Shown here: positions 6,919 through 8,686 of the stretch, piece after piece | How the letters are laid out: every line of letters begins with the position of its first letter | How positions within the stretch are numbered: position 1 is the first letter of the stretch | DNA from: a bacterium | Lineage (GTDB): Bacteria; Desulfobacterota; DSWW01 | DNA: 8,686 bases | Direction of reading: 5' to 3' | Assembly: GCA_030609865.1 (NCBI GenBank) | Contig: JAUWSZ010000062.1 | Location: forward strand, 1 to 8,686 | The notes under the pieces: model-generated | Database searches by the model: none | Told to the model about the DNA's origin: nothing | The model's input: the letters and a program-made list of their open reading frames with translations, nothing else | Position numbers and translations under genes: made by a program

Positions 6919-8193
6919 TTACCTCCTCAGACACTGAATGGCCTTCAGTGCGGCACCGGTTGCATCCTGCAGCGAGCACGCCACATCAACAGGGCGCTTG
7001 GCACATCCAGCGGCGTAGATTCCCTTTTGGGACCCGTCAGAAACAACGAAACCGAATTCGTCATAGGCTACGTCCATCGGCAGCCTTTCCGCGGCCGTGG
7101 AAGGCTCCATGCCGATGGCCAGCACGACCATATCGGCCTGGGCACGGATCTTCTCGCCGGACATGGTGTCTTCGACCTCCACGATCGGATCCTGTGTGGC
7201 TGCATCTTCCTCGATCTTGGCGACCTTGCCCTTGACGAACTCGACCCTTTCGTCGTCCTTGAGCTTGTTGTAGAAATCCTCGAGCTTGCCCATGGCACGG
7301 ATGTCGATGTAGTAGATCCTGATCTTCGCATCCGGGTTCTGCTCGAGGACGAAAAGAGCCTCCTTCATCGAGGCGAGACAACAGACGCCAGAGCAGTAGG
7401 CGAGATGATTCTCATCCCGTGAGCCTGCGCACTGCGCGAAGATGACGCTCTCTACCGGCTTCTTGTCGGAGGGGCGCAGGATCTTGCCCTCCGTCGGCCC
7501 GTTCGGAGAGGCAAGCCTTTCCAACATGACATTCGTGATCACGTTCGGAAGTCGGCCGAAGCCCAGGGTATCCAGCTTCTTCGCGTCGTAGGGCCTCCAG
7601 CCCGTGGCCACGACGATTGCCCCTACCTTGGCCGTCACGGTCTGGGGTTGCATGTCCAGGTCGATCGCGTCGTACTTACAGGCTGCTTTACATTTATCGG
7701 CATCCTCGGTACCCAGAATCTGCGAATCCAGCACATACCGCATCGGAAAGGCCATCGAAAACGGAAGATGGGCGGCCTTCCTCTGGTCCATATCGAGGTT
7801 GAATTCATTCGGAATCATGAGCGAGCAGACCTCGGCGCAATCGCCGCAAGCCGTGCACTTTTCGTTCACATATCGTGGGTTCTGGCGGATCGTCACCTCG
7901 TAGGCGCCCGGCTCTCCGCTGACAGCCTCGACTTCCGACAGGGTCAACACATGAATCCTCGGGTTGTCCTTGATCCTGCGGAAATTGATCTCGAGTCCGC
8001 AGGTAGGGGGGCAAAGCTTTGGGAAGTACTGATAGGTCCGAGCGACGCGCCCGCCCAGATAGGGGGCTTTCTCCACGAGGATGACCTCTTTGCCAACCTC
8101 CGCCGCTTCCAGGGCTGTCGTGATACCGCTTATTCCACCGCCGACAACAAGAATACATTCTTTTCCCGCGGCCGTGATTGTTTCGTCTCCCAT
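6919..8193 (-). CDS. qmoA: Quinone-interacting membrane-bound oxidoreductase subunit A, HdrA-like flavoprotein
   Basis: A 424-residue cytoplasmic flavoprotein related to heterodisulfide reductase subunit A. With QmoB and QmoC it forms the complex thought to carry electrons between the menaquinone pool and AprAB. A Rossmann FAD-binding motif, VVGGGISG, lies near residues 16-23, followed by EK and LGGR around 41-49. Cysteines C113, C116, C119 and C123 make a CX2CX2CX3C pattern, and C168 and C172 follow. The HdrA-type CAGSRD (C255) and YCSGVCC (C267, C271, C272) motifs are present, and a second nucleotide-binding part ends with GIYAAGC near 391-397. The ATG has AGGAG 9 nt upstream (8203-8207). 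Length fits the family. The stop codon sits just inside the ribosome binding region of qmoB, so the two are almost certainly co-transcribed. The call relies on sequence motifs and on position directly after aprA. Confidence 0.96.
   Translation of the reverse strand: MGDETITAAGKECILVVGGGISGITTALEAAEVGKEVILVEKAPYLGGRVARTYQYFPKLCPPTCGLEINFRRIKDNPRIHVLTLSEVEAVSGEPGAYEVTIRQNPRYVNEKCTACGDCAEVCSLMIPNEFNLDMDQRKAAHLPFSMAFPMRYVLDSQILGTEDADKCKAACKYDAIDLDMQPQTVTAKVGAIVVATGWRPYDAKKLDTLGFGRLPNVITNVMLERLASPNGPTEGKILRPSDKKPVESVIFAQCAGSRDENHLAYCSGVCCLASMKEALFVLEQNPDAKIRIYYIDIRAMGKLEDFYNKLKDDERVEFVKGKVAKIEEDAATQDPIVEVEDTMSGEKIRAQADMVVLAIGMEPSTAAERLPMDVAYDEFGFVVSDGSQKGIYAAGCAKRPVDVACSLQDATGAALKAIQCLRR
6922..6927 (-). 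promoter_or_regulatory. Ribosome binding site that fixes the qmoB start
   Basis: AGGAGG lies inside the last codons of qmoA (Arg-Arg) and is 8 nt from the ATG at 6913. This supports that ATG over an upstream in-frame GTG at 6979, which would overlap qmoA by about 60 bp and has no comparable site. Confidence 0.85.
6932..6966. repeat. Diverged direct repeat shared by qmoA and qmoB (copy in qmoA)
   Basis: This is the partner of 5388-5422. It lies at the very end of qmoA, where it encodes DATGAALKAIQC. In qmoB the same element is followed by the ferredoxin and MvhD parts. Confidence 0.8.
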
Positions 8194-8381
8194 CCTGATT
8201 TGCTCCTACGCTATGGGGTCTCCGGTTCGTCCTTCCGCCCTCTCGGGAGAAGCCTCACACCCTTCTCGTGGAAAGCAAGGCTCCGATACTTCTGTCGGTT
8301 TTGCTGGGTTACAGGAAGCAAAAAGGAGACCTCCAGGCACTCCCTCGTGGGAGTGCCTGGAGGCGAGAAGTTTCACTTCCT
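8194..8381 (-). other. Non-coding gap between aprA and qmoA
   Basis: This 188-bp stretch has no convincing gene. Its main content is the 15-bp hairpin described separately at 8320-8363. A weaker 6-bp inverted repeat (GAGAAG / CTTCTC on the minus strand, around 8239-8260) lies closer to qmoA. I could not find a clear -35/-10 promoter pair. A promoter for qmoABC is nevertheless plausible here, because a terminator-like hairpin precedes it. Confidence 0.6.
8320..8363 (-). terminator. Terminator-like hairpin after aprA
   Basis: A perfect 15-bp inverted repeat, CCTCCAGGCACTCCC at 8330-8344 and GGGAGTGCCTGGAGG at 8349-8363, encloses a 4-nt loop. On the minus strand it lies about 20 nt after the aprA stop. 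It is followed by a 5-nt spacer (TCTCC) and then TTTTT (8324-8320). The stem is strong and GC-rich. The T-run is short and not directly adjacent, so termination may be partial. It could instead protect the 3' end of the apr mRNA from exonucleases. Confidence 0.75.
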
Positions 8382-8686
8382 CTATTCAACAGGCAGGTTG
8401 ATGATCGGAACCTTCTTGAGTGTCCACTCGCCGTTCTCTGGATTCCAGACGGAATTGACGAAGCAGTGCCAGTTGTCCTCGTCCATCTTCTTGAAATCCG
8501 CTCGATAGTAGTAACCCGGCCACCTTGTCTCCTCACAGAACAGAAGGTGTCGCACGTGGCTCTCCGCGATCCACATCCTGTGGACGTTCTCCCAACATCG
8601 CATCAACTCGTTCAAGTCCCCGGCAGCGAGCTTCTCGGAATCCTCTTTCAGCATGGCGAGAAGCTCGAGGCCTCTCTCCAGCCAGG
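8382..8686 (-). CDS. aprA: Adenylylsulfate (APS) reductase alpha subunit, C-terminal part
   Basis: The gene runs off the right edge, so only the last 100 residues are present, ending at TAG. AprA is the FAD-containing catalytic subunit of the cytoplasmic AprAB enzyme, which reduces APS to sulfite and AMP. The visible part has the typical helical C-terminal region: an ELMRCWENVHRMW stretch, then ESHVRHLLFCEETRWPGYYY, then KMDEDNWHCFVNS. These are characteristic of AprA near its C-terminus. The FAD-binding and active-site regions lie outside the window. The gene is followed, after a 188-bp gap with a strong hairpin, by qmoABC, the usual partner of aprBA; aprB would be expected further upstream, off the window. 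The family call is secure. What cannot be judged is whether the gene is intact. Confidence 0.95.
   Translation of the reverse strand, partial: WLERGLELLAMLKEDSEKLAAGDLNELMRCWENVHRMWIAESHVRHLLFCEETRWPGYYYRADFKKMDEDNWHCFVNSVWNPENGEWTLKKVPIINLPVE

Noticed and set aside
6914..6979. Upstream GTG start for qmoB, adding 22 residues
   Set aside because: It would overlap qmoA by about 60 bp, lacks a ribosome binding site, and the added residues are not part of the recognisable QmoB N-terminus MEKKLGVYICSGCG.
1..8686. CRISPR arrays, tRNA or rRNA genes, insertion sequences
   Set aside because: No regularly spaced repeats, no tRNA-like or rRNA-like stretches, no transposase and no terminal inverted repeats were seen on either strand.

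Overview
The window is part of a dissimilatory sulfate-reduction gene cluster, and every convincing gene lies on the minus strand. Read 5'->3' on that strand the order is: aprA (3' end only), qmoA, qmoB, qmoC, dsrA, dsrB, a TPR-repeat protein, and possibly the first codons of another gene at the window edge. Together these encode most of the cytoplasmic route from adenosine 5'-phosphosulfate (APS) to sulfite to sulfide, plus the membrane module that feeds electrons from the quinone pool towards APS reductase. Sat, aprB, dsrC, dsrD and dsrMKJOP are not visible here.

The organism is most likely a Gram-negative, anaerobic sulfate reducer, possibly an uncultured Desulfobacterota lineage. The basis is a complete QmoABC with a QmoC that fuses HdrC-like and HdrE-like parts, together with DsrA/DsrB that read like the reductive bacterial type. 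Sequence is GC-rich by eye, and genes are preceded by strong AGGAGG-type ribosome binding sites. I cannot name a genus. A few sulfur-oxidising lineages also carry apr and qmo, so the reductive assignment rests on the look of DsrAB and is inference.

Layout by plus coordinates: 8382-8686, C-terminal 100 residues of AprA. 8194-8381, a gap holding a perfect 15-bp hairpin with a nearby T-run on the transcribed side, terminator-like. 4685-8193, qmoA and qmoB, separated by 5 bp. 3455-4672, qmoC, 12 bp after qmoB. 3176-3454, a 279-bp gap with two mutually exclusive hairpins and an orphan Shine-Dalgarno sequence, probably the dsr leader. 779-3175, dsrA and dsrB, 15 bp apart. 660-778, a gap with a second terminator-like hairpin. 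36-659, a cytoplasmic five-repeat TPR protein, probably starting at TTG, in the place where dsrD often sits.

The core genes are well-known families, and I see no wholly new system. The items most worth a second look are the direct junction of the apr-qmo and dsr modules, the TPR gene replacing dsrD after dsrB, and the structured non-coding gaps that divide the cluster into apr, qmo, dsr and tpr segments.
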